DNA from: an uncultured Verrucomicrobiales bacterium
GTDB lineage: Bacteria > Verrucomicrobiota > Verrucomicrobiia > Verrucomicrobiales > Akkermansiaceae
Assembly: GCA_937928735.1 (NCBI GenBank)
Contig: CALFVF010000003.1
Coordinates: 1 to 64,000 of the forward strand
Direction: 5' to 3'
Length of the DNA stretch: 64,000 bases
Part shown: positions 26,569 through 36,695 of the stretch, piece after piece
How positions within the stretch are numbered: the stretch's first letter is position 1
How the letters are laid out: each line of letters begins with the position of its first letter
Notes under the pieces: generated by a model
Told to the model about the DNA's origin: nothing
Database searches by the model: none
The model's input: only the letters and a program-made list of their open reading frames with translations
Program-made: the position numbers and the translations under genes

Positions 26569-28269
26569 ATGTATTTGATACCAACGATCTTACGTGTTTT
26601 CTCTAGCTTGTCTGGGTGCTTAGCCATCACAGTTTTGGCCAGTACTTTGGGCTCTAGCTGGGCGATGGGTGAGGAGTCTTCTTCTTATGTGCGTGTTGAA
26701 AGACCAAATGTGATCTTTATTCTAACAGATGATCAGAGGCTGGATTCTTTACCCATTTATGGAAATACCTTTGTGGAGACACCTCATCTTGATGCTCTGG
26801 CAAAGGAGTCCATTGTTTTTGATAAGGCCTCGGTGACGAGTGCGATTTGCACACCTTCGCGGGCTTGTTATTTCCTCGGACAGTATGAGCGCCGGCATGC
26901 GGTTAATTTTAATTCTGGAAACTCTATGTCTAGGGAGGCGTGGGAGCAGAGCTATCCGATGCTCATGAAGCAGGCGGGCTATTTCACGGGCTATGTGGGC
27001 AAGAACCATGTTCCGATAGGGGAGAAAGGTTATGAGACTGGCCTCATGGATGAGAGTTTTGACTTTTGGTATGCTGGCCACGGGCACATTAAATTTTATT
27101 CCAAACGCCATCATGAGATTTTTAAGAGTGCGAAGGCAGACACCCAAGTCGAGATAGTCGGAGAGGCGACTCAGTCATTTCTACGCGGTAATACCTTTAT
27201 TGCAGGAGCAAAGACGTTTCTTGAAGAGCGCCCCGAGGGCCAGCCTTTCTGCCTGAGTATTTGTCTGAATGTACCCCATAATGCAGGGACTTTGGAGATG
27301 GCGATGCTCCCGACAGATCCAGAACTCTATCGAACACGCTACCGTGATCGTATCGAGGAGATAGAATTCCCGAGCACCTATGTCGCGAAGAAGGACATTC
27401 AGTCACCGAAGCTACCAAGCAAAGTTCTGCATACAGAATCTCGCCAGAGTATATACAACTATGTTGATACGCCAAAGACTCTGCGGGAGCAAATGGTCAG
27501 GCAGTATCAGACAATCACAGGAATTGATCTGATGTTAGGTGAAATTCGCGAGCAACTAGAGAATCATGCCCTCGCTGAGAATACAGTGATTATATTCACC
27601 TCAGATCATGGACTTCTCCTTGGTGATCATGGATTAGGCGGGAAGTCTCTTAATTACGAATCTTGTCTCGCAGTACCTCTCATCATTCATGATCCCAGGC
27701 TTCCTGCGGAGCGTAAGGGGGCTCGTAGTCAGGCTCTAGCTCAGTCCATTGATATTGCACCGACTATTCTTGAGCTCGCTAAGGCATCATTACCAGAGAC
27801 AGTTCAAGGGCGATCTCTTGTGCCTGTGTTAGAGGGGAGAACAGACTTCATCCGATCATATGCATGGGCAGAAAACTTGTGGTCCAATATGTTTGGTAAT
27901 CCACGCTGTGAGAGTGTTCGCACTCAGCGCTTCAAGTACATCCGATATTTTGCGAACTCTAGAGAACTCTGGCTAGAAAAACTAAAGCCAGAAAATAAGG
28001 CAAAACTCTACGAGGTGACTCCTCAGATGGTGAGTCTCTACAAGGACTGGGCGATGGCCTCGATAAGTGGAGAGCAGCCAGTGTATGAGGAACTATTTGA
28101 TTTAGAGAATGATCCTACGGAGTCACATAACTTAGCAGAAGACCCTGCCTATGCCGAGCAGCTTCGCTTACTCAGAGCTCGCTGCCAAGCAGGTGTCATC
28201 GAGGCGCGGGGAGATTTTACCCAGCCTCTTGCTGTTCTGCCTCTGAATTTAAAGGCGAAAAGTCGCTAG
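26569..28269 (+). CDS. Type I sulfatase, exported
   Basis: This 566-aa protein has an N-terminal signal peptide (about 1-33) and the alkaline-phosphatase-like sulfatase fold. Visible are the metal-binding DD in FILTDDQRLDS (D54, D55), the sulfatase signature CTPSR (C94-R98, the cysteine converted to formylglycine), KNHVPIGEKGY, FTSDHGLLLGDHGLGGK and a C-terminal LFDLENDPTESHNL. It would cleave sulfate esters, probably of marine polysaccharides, in the periplasm or outside. It is divergent from the Gfo/Idh/MocA operon. The adjacent SUMF1-like protein lacks FGE cysteines, so maturation needs an enzyme encoded elsewhere. Confidence 0.92.
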   Translation: MYLIPTILRVFSSLSGCLAITVLASTLGSSWAMGEESSSYVRVERPNVIFILTDDQRLDSLPIYGNTFVETPHLDALAKESIVFDKASVTSAICTPSRACYFLGQYERRHAVNFNSGNSMSREAWEQSYPMLMKQAGYFTGYVGKNHVPIGEKGYETGLMDESFDFWYAGHGHIKFYSKRHHEIFKSAKADTQVEIVGEATQSFLRGNTFIAGAKTFLEERPEGQPFCLSICLNVPHNAGTLEMAMLPTDPELYRTRYRDRIEEIEFPSTYVAKKDIQSPKLPSKVLHTESRQSIYNYVDTPKTLREQMVRQYQTITGIDLMLGEIREQLENHALAENTVIIFTSDHGLLLGDHGLGGKSLNYESCLAVPLIIHDPRLPAERKGARSQALAQSIDIAPTILELAKASLPETVQGRSLVPVLEGRTDFIRSYAWAENLWSNMFGNPRCESVRTQRFKYIRYFANSRELWLEKLKPENKAKLYEVTPQMVSLYKDWAMASISGEQPVYEELFDLENDPTESHNLAEDPAYAEQLRLLRARCQAGVIEARGDFTQPLAVLPLNLKAKSR

Positions 28270-28308
28270 TACTGACGAGAGTGTTTGGATATTCTTTAAA
28301 TACTTGCG

Positions 28309-28339
28309 CACACGCTCGGGCTTCGTGCTAGAGCGTGTG
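28309..28339. terminator. Hairpin between sulfatase and rpe
   Basis: A 9-bp stem (CACACGCTC at 28309-28317, GAGCGTGTG at 28331-28339) lies between the convergent sulfatase and rpe stops. There is no clear T-run, so this is a weak or factor-assisted terminator. Confidence 0.5.
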
Positions 28340-28355
28340 TCTAATCTATGGACTA

Positions 28356-29018
28356 TTACCGAAGTGACTCAATAGCGGCTGCCATATCGGGTGCGCAGAA
28401 TGTGGAGGAACCTGCCACGAGGACATTAGCTCCAGCCTGGCGCGCGACTGCGGCCGTTTCTGTACCGATACCGCCATCGACTTCGATATGGTAGCTCAGG
28501 CCACGCTCTTCACGCAGGCTGGCTGCAGTACTGACTTTATCCATGATCTCAGGCATGAAGGACTGCCCGCCGAATCCTGGGACTACAGTCATACAGAGGA
28601 GAAGATCAATTTGGTCTAAGAAAGGTTCGACCTCACTGAAGGGTGTAGCAGGGTTAAGCGCTAGCCCCGCCTTAACACCAGCTTTTCTGATGCGCTCGAG
28701 TGTTTCACCTACATTGTGCTCAGCCTCGACATGAACAGTGATGAGGTCAGAGCCTGACTCAATAAAGCGCTCAAGATAGTGATCCGGACGCTGGATCATG
28801 AGGTGAACATCCAGGAAGGTGTCATTACTCTCGTGGACAGCTTGGATAATGGCTGGGCCAAAGGAGATATTATCGACAAAATTACCATCCATGACATCGA
28901 GGTGAATCCAGTCTCCGCCACTGTGGATAGAGCGGGTGACTTCTTCGGTGATTTTACCGAAATCAGCGGCGAGGAGTGAGGGGGCAATGATAATATCAGA
29001 GTGAGTCCATGTCTTCAT
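28356..29018 (-). CDS. rpe: Ribulose-phosphate 3-epimerase
   Basis: This 220-aa TIM barrel has the family length and motifs: IAPSLLAADFG, WIHLDVMDGNFVDNISFGP (metal-binding His and catalytic Asp), LDVHLMIQRPDHYLE, MTVVPGFGGQSFMPEIMDKV and the second catalytic Asp in IEVDGGI. It interconverts ribulose 5-phosphate and xylulose 5-phosphate in the pentose phosphate pathway. It is transcribed alone, with its 5' end facing the long leader region of the protease genes. Confidence 0.95.
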   Translation of the reverse strand: MKTWTHSDIIIAPSLLAADFGKITEEVTRSIHSGGDWIHLDVMDGNFVDNISFGPAIIQAVHESNDTFLDVHLMIQRPDHYLERFIESGSDLITVHVEAEHNVGETLERIRKAGVKAGLALNPATPFSEVEPFLDQIDLLLCMTVVPGFGGQSFMPEIMDKVSTAASLREERGLSYHIEVDGGIGTETAAVARQAGANVLVAGSSTFCAPDMAAAIESLR

Positions 29019-29362
29019 GGGCGAAACTATGGAGAGTTGTCGTTCACTTGTCGGTAAAAAAGGCTCTAAAAATGAGAGGATAAATGAGATGTTTTAAAGA
29101 AATAATCTCTGAGAAAATCCTGAGAAAAAGGGTGAATTTCAGAGATTTATTGTGACATGAGAGCTATCTAAGGGACTAAAGGACGTGAAATAGAAAGAAA
29201 ATGGCATGAATTTTATTAAAAATAATTGTGACAATTTTGATGGAAACTATTGATTATAGAATGATTTAGAAGGAGTGAACAAAAATTTGAGGTGTTTGTT
29301 GGCGGAGCAGAAGCCCTTTTTACCTTTACGGAAATATTAAAATGGCGTTAAGCTCTTTTGTA
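29019..29362. other. Intergenic region upstream of the protease leader
   Basis: These bases are AT-rich and contain no convincing coding frame. They should hold the rpe promoter on the minus strand and the protease-operon promoter on the plus strand. No specific site is assigned. Confidence 0.4.
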
Positions 29363-29431
29363 GACAGCCCGACAGATTGGCTTTTCTTGCAGGTTATGGG
29401 GGTTTCCTGCAGAAGGCTCTGTCGGGTTGTC
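29363..29431 (+). other. Long imperfect hairpin in the leader of the HtrA-like gene
   Basis: Outer arms GACAGCCCGACAG (29363-29375) and CTGTCGGGTTGTC (29419-29431) pair over 13 bp with one G-U. An inner stem GCAGG/CCTGC (29389-29393, 29406-29410) and a looser stem between them continue the helix. It is followed by TCGTTTTAG, a weak T-run. It may be the terminator of a short transcript or a structured leader; no known RNA family is recognised. Confidence 0.6.
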
Positions 29432-29441
29432 TCGTTTTAGT

Positions 29442-29471
29442 CCTTTCTTTTAGAGGTACCTCTTTGAAAGG
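29442..29471 (+). other. Second hairpin in the same leader
   Basis: CCTTTC and GAAAGG flank the perfect 12-bp palindrome AGAGGTACCTCT (29452-29463). It begins 11 bases after the larger hairpin and about 145 bases before the protease start, so both may lie in one 5' leader. Confidence 0.5.
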
Positions 29472-29615
29472 TTATGAGAGTGTTGTCCAAGAGTACAGAT
29501 TCTTGTGAGGGCAAGAAGAAGCCTCTTTGTTTTTTCTAGAATCTTTGTTTTCTCTAATTCGTAGTTTGCCTGTTTGCTATATTCTACGTGCTTTGCTAGG
29601 TTGACACGAAATTAT

Positions 29616-30617
29616 ATGTTTAGAAGAAGTCAAAGTAACATCACAGCCAATGGCTGGCTACTGGTCGGCCTGCTTATTTGGGCACCACAGCTAGTGGCGC
29701 GCCCAGCACTGAATGATCTAGAAGTGCCGAGTACCAAGGCAGATTTACTGGATATTCAAACATCCATGCAAGAGCATCTTGAGCGTGTAAGGGCGGCGAC
29801 AGTGTGTGTTGTCCTCGGGGATAATGAAGGCTCTGGTAGTGCTGTGATCATATCTGAGACGGGTCTGGTGATGACTGCCGCTCACGTGTCTACTGGTGTG
29901 GGCAGAGAGCTCAAAGTCCTTATGGAAGACGGTAGTGAGCATAAAGCTGTCAGTCTGGGGTTAGACTCCACGTCTGACGCCGCTTTGATACAAATCACCT
30001 CGGAAGGGGATTTTCCCTATGTGGAGTGGGACAGGGAGGGAACCACAGAGTTAGGAGACTGGGTATTTGCACTGGGGCATTCTGGTGGGTTTGACAAGGA
30101 GAGAGGCTCGGTGGTTCGCTTGGGAAGAGTGATTCGTATTGAGGAGACGACAATGCAGAGTGATTGTAAGCTCATTGGAGGGGACTCTGGAGGGCCTTTA
30201 TTTAACTTAGATGGCGTGTTAGTGGGAATTCACAGCCGAGTTGCGGCAGAGCTAGAGGGGAATCTGCATGTGCCAATGGGAGAATTCATCACGCACTGGG
30301 ATGAGATGGAAGCTGGTGAATTTCTTGGAGAGGGGCCATATGCAGAAAAACCTCAGAAAGGAACTGCATTTCTGGGAGCCGGATTTGATGAGAAGCCAGA
30401 AGGTCTACGGATTAGAGAGTTTTCTGACGACTCGACACTTAGTGAGGGTGGTGCGCAGGTAGGTGATGTTTTATTGAGCCTCAATGGAGAAATGATGACT
30501 TTAGTGCAAGAAGTGATTGATTTTATGAAGGAAAAGACTGCCGGGGAGAAAGTGACTGTGCAACTCATGCGTGAGGGAGAAACCATGGAAATCGTCATCG
30601 TGCTCGGGAAACGTTAG
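29616..30617 (+). CDS. HtrA-like S1C serine protease with C-terminal PDZ domain
   Basis: This 333-aa exported protein has a signal peptide (MFRRSQSNITANGWLLVGLL, to about residue 30). The trypsin-like domain has an intact triad: H90 in MTAAHV, D121 in STSDAALI and S191 in GGDSGGPL. A PDZ domain occupies about 250-333 (GLRIREFSDDSTLSEGGAQV, then GDVLLSLNGE). The frame opens at TTG 29574, but the signal peptide fits ATG 29616. It has one PDZ domain, like DegS, but no obvious retained membrane anchor. It is followed after 11 bases by a degenerate paralogue, suggesting joint function. Confidence 0.85.
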   Translation: MFRRSQSNITANGWLLVGLLIWAPQLVARPALNDLEVPSTKADLLDIQTSMQEHLERVRAATVCVVLGDNEGSGSAVIISETGLVMTAAHVSTGVGRELKVLMEDGSEHKAVSLGLDSTSDAALIQITSEGDFPYVEWDREGTTELGDWVFALGHSGGFDKERGSVVRLGRVIRIEETTMQSDCKLIGGDSGGPLFNLDGVLVGIHSRVAAELEGNLHVPMGEFITHWDEMEAGEFLGEGPYAEKPQKGTAFLGAGFDEKPEGLRIREFSDDSTLSEGGAQVGDVLLSLNGEMMTLVQEVIDFMKEKTAGEKVTVQLMREGETMEIVIVLGKR

Positions 30618-30628
30618 TTCGGGGGAAT

Positions 30629-31663
30629 ATGCTGAATTTTAGGAAAATTATGAAACGGCCAGTAGAGCTCATTTGGTTCACTCTGTTTGGTTTTGTTAGT
30701 GCACAAGGTGTTGTCCTTGAGAGTGATTTGCGGATCAATGGAGCTAAGGTGGAACAAGTCTTTGAGCCTCATCGTGAGCTCTTGCAAGAGAGTAGTGCGG
30801 TGATCTATGGAGGGTCTAGAAGCATTGGCTATGCCGTGATCCTTAGTGCAGATGGTTACCTATTGACAAAAGCCAGCGAGATAGACGGGGTGGAGGATCT
30901 TTCTGTTAGAATAGGGCGTAAAAAATACGTCCCTGAAGTGATTTCCCAAGACACGGAGTGGGACGTGTGTTTGCTGAAAATAGAGGCCAGTGATTTAGTC
31001 ATGTTGGAGTGGGGAGAGGAGCAATCTGTGTCTCAGGGAAGCTGGGTGGTGTGTAATGGCTCGACGAGTCGTTCTCGCAGAAGAATTAGCGTGGGCATTA
31101 TTAGTGCTCACTCTAGGCATCTACCAGGGGCAGTTCCTGTGGTGATTGGTGTTGGGCTCGCTGAAGAAGAGGGAGAACTTAAAGTCACCTCTGTCACAGA
31201 AGACTCAGGCGCGGATGAGGCTGGGCTAGAAAAAGGTGACATTCTGTTAGAGTGTAATGGAGTGGTTGTGGAATCCCATGAGTTTCTCCAAGATTTACTT
31301 AGAACTATGCAGGCGGGTGACATTATGAAGCTTCGCTACCAGCGCGGTGATGAAGAACACGACACAGAGGTGAAGCTACGAGGGCGGCATTTTTTTGATC
31401 AAGGGCCGGTGGATCGTAATGATCAGATGAGTGGACGCTACTCGATCCGTCGAGACAGTTTTCCGATGATACTGCAGCATGACATCCCTCTGAGTCGCCG
31501 TAGCTGTGGAGGGCCACTGCTGGATCTCGACGGGCGCTGTATCGGGATGAATATCGCCCGGGCGAACAGAGCCGAGACCTTTGCGATTCCTGTCAATGAG
31601 CTGCGAGCTCTCGGTGAGAAAATGATCTCAGAGGCTACTGGGGAGACACAGTCACCACAGTAG
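30629..31663 (+). CDS. Degenerate S1C-type protein (probable pseudoprotease) with internal PDZ
   Basis: This 344-aa exported protein (signal about 1-26) is related to the upstream protease but lacks the catalytic set. The TAAHV histidine position reads LLTKASEI (K81), the aspartate is kept in WDVCLLKI (D112), and the GDSGGP serine position reads RRSCGGPL (C293). The PDZ domain (about 170-255; VTSVTEDSGADEAGL, then EKGDILLECNG) sits before the SCGGP block, that is, inside the protease fold rather than after it. GGGGGA lies just before the ATG. It probably binds substrate or regulates its partner rather than cutting peptides (inference). Its last 29 bases overlap the convergent M16 gene. Confidence 0.75.
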   Translation: MLNFRKIMKRPVELIWFTLFGFVSAQGVVLESDLRINGAKVEQVFEPHRELLQESSAVIYGGSRSIGYAVILSADGYLLTKASEIDGVEDLSVRIGRKKYVPEVISQDTEWDVCLLKIEASDLVMLEWGEEQSVSQGSWVVCNGSTSRSRRRISVGIISAHSRHLPGAVPVVIGVGLAEEEGELKVTSVTEDSGADEAGLEKGDILLECNGVVVESHEFLQDLLRTMQAGDIMKLRYQRGDEEHDTEVKLRGRHFFDQGPVDRNDQMSGRYSIRRDSFPMILQHDIPLSRRSCGGPLLDLDGRCIGMNIARANRAETFAIPVNELRALGEKMISEATGETQSPQ

Positions 31664-34169
31664 GAGTCTGCTCGGCAAGATAGTGTCTAGCAGCAGCGAG
31701 AATATCTTGGGTGGTGACCTTCTCAATAGCCTTCGCTGTCTGCTTGTAGTTTTCTGGTTCAAAACCAAAGAGATAGTCAATACTACAAAGACGAGCCATT
31801 GCTGCGTGGCTTTGATTAGTGAGTGCTTGTTTGGCTAGCCAAGACGTTTTTACACTGGCGAGTATGCTCTCAGGCATCCCTTGTTGGCAGATAGTGTGGA
31901 TGGTTTCTTGGAGTGCCGTTCTGGCTTGCTTAAGCTGTTCTGGTGATGTGCCTAAATAGAATCCAAAGAAGCCACTGCTGAGACCACGGAACTGGGTGGA
32001 AGACACATAGTAGGCGAGTCCGAGTTCTTCTCGAATTTTTGAGAAAAGAGGCCCTGCCATATCAGAGAACCAGTCCTGGAGGAGGTCAAGGGCAAAGCGG
32101 TGTTCGCTATTTAAGTCCGCCCCTGGATAACCGAGAGTCAGAACAGCCTGCTGCTTGGGCAAGTGAAGTGCGTGCTCACTGGGAGGGGTTATTGTCTGCT
32201 GGAATGCAGAGAGAGGTGCTCCCGCAGGAGTGGCAGCGAGTGTCTTTTCTGCGAGATCAATGACCTCACTAGGATCTATGGAGCCAAAGATAGCACTAAC
32301 AGAATGAGAAGCTCCCATGCAGCATTGGTGGTGCTCTAGGAGAGTGTTTTGGTCGATGGATTGAAGAGATAGCTCAGTTCCTAGTCTAGGAATACCATAG
32401 CCTTCTTTCGCATAGAGTTCGGACTTGAGCTTACGAAATGCGAGGGATAGAGGGTCTTGCTCTTCTTCTTTGAGAGCGGTGAGCTGGACTTCCTTTTCGT
32501 AGTCAATAATGGCTTGTTCAAAGGCCGGCTGGGCAAGTGTCTCACCATGAATTTGGAGCACCTCTGCAAGATCAGGGCTGAGGCAGGAGGAGCCCAGCAT
32601 CACGGTATTATTGCCAGCAGAGGCACCGATGCTCGCACCGAGAGATTCTAGGGTGTCAGCGATTTCCTGACCACTTCTGCGCTGAGTGCCTTTGGTGAGA
32701 AGGGTGCTGTGCAGTGTCGAGATGCCTGCGACTTCAGGTGTCTCGGCAATGAGACCACCTTGAGACACTGTCTGGATAGAGACAGTAGGGATCTTATGAT
32801 CTTGGCAGAGGAGCAGCCTCATACCATTGGAGAGGGTGTGCTCGATGAGCTCACGAGAGCGCTTGGGTGTATGACGCTGCGTTTTGGTTTCTTCGTGGTC
32901 TTCGGGGTTAAGGGTGATAAGAGTGAGGTTGTTTTTTCCCATGAGGTGACTCTGGAGCACTCTCAAGATGTCAGCAGGCTCCACGGACTGGATGGTCTTT
33001 AGGTAGTTTTTTGTGAAATTCAGATCTCTGGCCTCATGCCAGTTAGAGGCGAGATCCGTGGCTCTGCCAGAGGCCGAACTGAGTGTGCGAAACTGCGAGC
33101 TCAAGCACATGCGTTTGGCTTTATTGAGCTCTGACTGGATGCTGCTGAGGTCTGTTTCTAACTCTTTTTTGAGAGAGGAGAGTTCATGGAGAATCGCCTC
33201 GTGGAGTGTTTGTTTCTCATCGGGTTCGACTTCCGCACTAATAGCGAAGAGTCCCGTGGGAGCAGTACTTAGCCAGCTCCAGGCGCCGATGTGGAGGCAG
33301 AGGTTCTGCTTTTCTCGAAGGTTCTGATAGAGTCTTGAGGAGTGACCTCCGCCGAGAATGGTGCTGAGTAGATCCAGCGGAGCAGAGTCCTTGTGGTGTA
33401 TGCCTGGAGTAGTCCAGCAGAGATTAAACTTAGAGGCAGCGACAGCGTAGGAAGCGGCTCTCTCTCTGAGGCCGAGTTGCTTCGGCTGATGCTGGATGTC
33501 GGCCTGCTTGGTGAATGCTCTGGGAATATCCTTGGTGAGTTCTTCAAGCTCTTTGAGAATCTCTTCTTTTTGAAAATCACCCGAAATGGAGAGAAAGACG
33601 GTGTCTGGTGTGTAGCGCCCAGTGTGGTAGTCTAACATGTCTTGATAGGTGACTTGATTAAAGAGCTCTAAGTGACCTATCACTGGGTGCTTGCGACTGT
33701 CTTCAGAAAAGACGGTGGAGAACATCAGGCGGCTAGCGCGGTTATCAGGATCATCAAGCCCCATGTCGATTTCGCGGCGGATGACGTCTTTTTCTTTCTC
33801 AAATTCTTCTTTGGGGAAACTAGGGAAAAAGACCATCTCAGTCACCGCCTTGAGGAAGAGTTCGCGGCTGGTGGCAGGCCCATCAATGTAGTACACGGTT
33901 CGCTCAAAGGTGGTGTAGGCATTCCACTGGCCACCTGCTGCCTGCACACTCAGTGAGAGCTCTTCTGAACTAAAAGACTTGGTGCCCTTAAAGACCATGT
34001 GTTCTAACAAATGCGAGACACCTGCTCCCTGGAGTGCACCCTCATGAATACTCCCAGTTTCGACCCAAGCCTGTGTGCTGATGACAGGGGCTGAGCTATC
34101 GGCATCCAATATCACATGGAGTCCATTCTCGAGAATGTGAAGGGTGGCTGAGGTGTCAGGAAATTCCAT
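31635..34169 (-). CDS. M16 family zinc metallopeptidase, two-domain
   Basis: This 844-aa protein holds two M16 repeats. The first (about 8-215) has the inverted zinc motif HLLEH (H53, E56, H57) and the later glutamate in EKDVIRREIDMGLDD. The second unit (about 425 to the end, starting near IEHTLSNGMRLLLC) lacks HxxEH, as is usual for the inactive partner domain. Such proteins degrade peptides or process precursors; the substrate is unknown. ATG 34169 is preferred over TTG 34193. No signal peptide is seen, so it is probably cytosolic. The 3' end overlaps the convergent pseudoprotease gene. Confidence 0.88.
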   Translation of the reverse strand: MEFPDTSATLHILENGLHVILDADSSAPVISTQAWVETGSIHEGALQGAGVSHLLEHMVFKGTKSFSSEELSLSVQAAGGQWNAYTTFERTVYYIDGPATSRELFLKAVTEMVFFPSFPKEEFEKEKDVIRREIDMGLDDPDNRASRLMFSTVFSEDSRKHPVIGHLELFNQVTYQDMLDYHTGRYTPDTVFLSISGDFQKEEILKELEELTKDIPRAFTKQADIQHQPKQLGLRERAASYAVAASKFNLCWTTPGIHHKDSAPLDLLSTILGGGHSSRLYQNLREKQNLCLHIGAWSWLSTAPTGLFAISAEVEPDEKQTLHEAILHELSSLKKELETDLSSIQSELNKAKRMCLSSQFRTLSSASGRATDLASNWHEARDLNFTKNYLKTIQSVEPADILRVLQSHLMGKNNLTLITLNPEDHEETKTQRHTPKRSRELIEHTLSNGMRLLLCQDHKIPTVSIQTVSQGGLIAETPEVAGISTLHSTLLTKGTQRRSGQEIADTLESLGASIGASAGNNTVMLGSSCLSPDLAEVLQIHGETLAQPAFEQAIIDYEKEVQLTALKEEEQDPLSLAFRKLKSELYAKEGYGIPRLGTELSLQSIDQNTLLEHHQCCMGASHSVSAIFGSIDPSEVIDLAEKTLAATPAGAPLSAFQQTITPPSEHALHLPKQQAVLTLGYPGADLNSEHRFALDLLQDWFSDMAGPLFSKIREELGLAYYVSSTQFRGLSSGFFGFYLGTSPEQLKQARTALQETIHTICQQGMPESILASVKTSWLAKQALTNQSHAAMARLCSIDYLFGFEPENYKQTAKAIEKVTTQDILAAARHYLAEQTPTVVTVSPQ

Positions 34170-34228
34170 GCGCCTTTTTTGGCGTAAAGCCAAGAGTGCA
34201 ACAAGGCGAATCTATGTGCTTAGGAGAC

Positions 34229-34257
34229 AAAAAAACCTCAGGCGAAACCACCTGAGG
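34229..34257 (-). terminator. Intrinsic terminator downstream of argG
   Basis: A perfect CCTCAGG (34236-34242) / CCTGAGG (34251-34257) stem with a CGAAACCA loop has A-run on its left and CTTTT on its right, so it can stop transcription in both directions. On the minus strand it ends argG, 60 bases past the stop. Confidence 0.85.
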
Positions 34258-34316
34258 CTTTTAAAATGGGTCATGGTGGAAGTGTGATCAGCACATTTTC
34301 ACCATTAATTCTTATG

Positions 34317-35615
<1,299 letters not shown>

Positions 35616-35670
35616 AGATGTGTGTACTTGTTAAAAGAGTTAGAATAAATAAGGAGAAAATAAAATAAGA

Positions 35671-36522
35671 TCAGAACATCATGTCGATGAAGTCGTCTTT
35701 GATGAAGGGTTTGAATTCGTGGGCTTCTTCCCCATAGCCGACAAATTTGGGCGCGATGCCGAGTTCTTGCTGTACAGTCACGGCAATTCCACCTTTCCCA
35801 GAACCATCGAGCTTGGTGATAATGAGGCCATCCAGTGAGCAGGCTTTGTTGAATTCTTTGGCCTGCTGGAGGGCATTTCCTCCGGTGGTGGCATCGACCA
35901 CAATCAAGCGAGTGTGAGGTGCTGAGTCGTCTTGTTTGGCAATGGTGCGGTTGATTTTTGCTAATTCCTCCATGAGGTTATGGCGAGTGTGTAGACGCCC
36001 CGCTGTGTCGATGATGAGGAAGTCGGCTTTTTCTGAAATGGCTTGTTGGTGAGCGCGGAAGCACACAGATGCTGGGTCAGCATTGGGCTCGCCCTTCACC
36101 ATGGGAATCTGGAGTCTCTGTGACCAGATTTCGAGCTGCTCGACAGCGGCAGCGCGGAAGGTGTCCGCAGCAGCTAAGATCACAGAGTGGCCTTGTTGAT
36201 TGAGCTGATTGGCGAGTTTCGCGGATGAAGTTGTTTTCCCTGTGCCATTGACCCCGATCACGAGTATCACATGGGGCAGGCCATCTACCCGTGGCGTGAG
36301 AGGGGTGGCGTCTTCGGGGAGAATGCTTGCGATATGTTGCTTGGTTGTCTGGATGATGTCATCGGCATTGACCTTGCGCCCTAGAGCTTTGAGATCATCG
36401 ACGATGGTCATAGAGAGCTTTGCTCCCAGATCCGCGGAAATGAGATCAGCTTCGAGCTCGTCCCAGTCGACCTCTGCCTTGTTCGCAATTTTATTATAGA
36501 GTTGTTTGAAAAATCCAGCCAT
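35671..36522 (-). CDS. ftsY: Signal recognition particle receptor FtsY
   Basis: This 283-aa SRP-type GTPase comprises only the N and G domains. The acidic A domain found in E. coli FtsY is absent, as in many bacteria. Motifs visible are G1 GVNGTGKTTSSAKLA, the AADTFRAAAVEQL segment that marks FtsY/Ffh, G3 DTAGR, G4 TKLDGSGKGG, and the closing PKFVGYGEEAHEFKPF. It receives ribosome-nascent chain complexes at the inner membrane. It lies 55 bases upstream of argG on the same strand and may share its transcript. Confidence 0.95.
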   Translation of the reverse strand: MAGFFKQLYNKIANKAEVDWDELEADLISADLGAKLSMTIVDDLKALGRKVNADDIIQTTKQHIASILPEDATPLTPRVDGLPHVILVIGVNGTGKTTSSAKLANQLNQQGHSVILAAADTFRAAAVEQLEIWSQRLQIPMVKGEPNADPASVCFRAHQQAISEKADFLIIDTAGRLHTRHNLMEELAKINRTIAKQDDSAPHTRLIVVDATTGGNALQQAKEFNKACSLDGLIITKLDGSGKGGIAVTVQQELGIAPKFVGYGEEAHEFKPFIKDDFIDMMF

Positions 36523-36695
36523 AGATACCTGTTATGAATAAGCGGGATTAGCGCCTTCTTAGTAAAAAGGCAACAGCAAAGCCACTCGCTCTCCATTAAG
36601 GTGATGTGAGAAAGATATCCTATAGGCTGTGACAAGAGGACAGTGGCAAAGACCAGTGAAGGAGAGGTGCTATAGAGGCAGGGTCATTGACTGGA

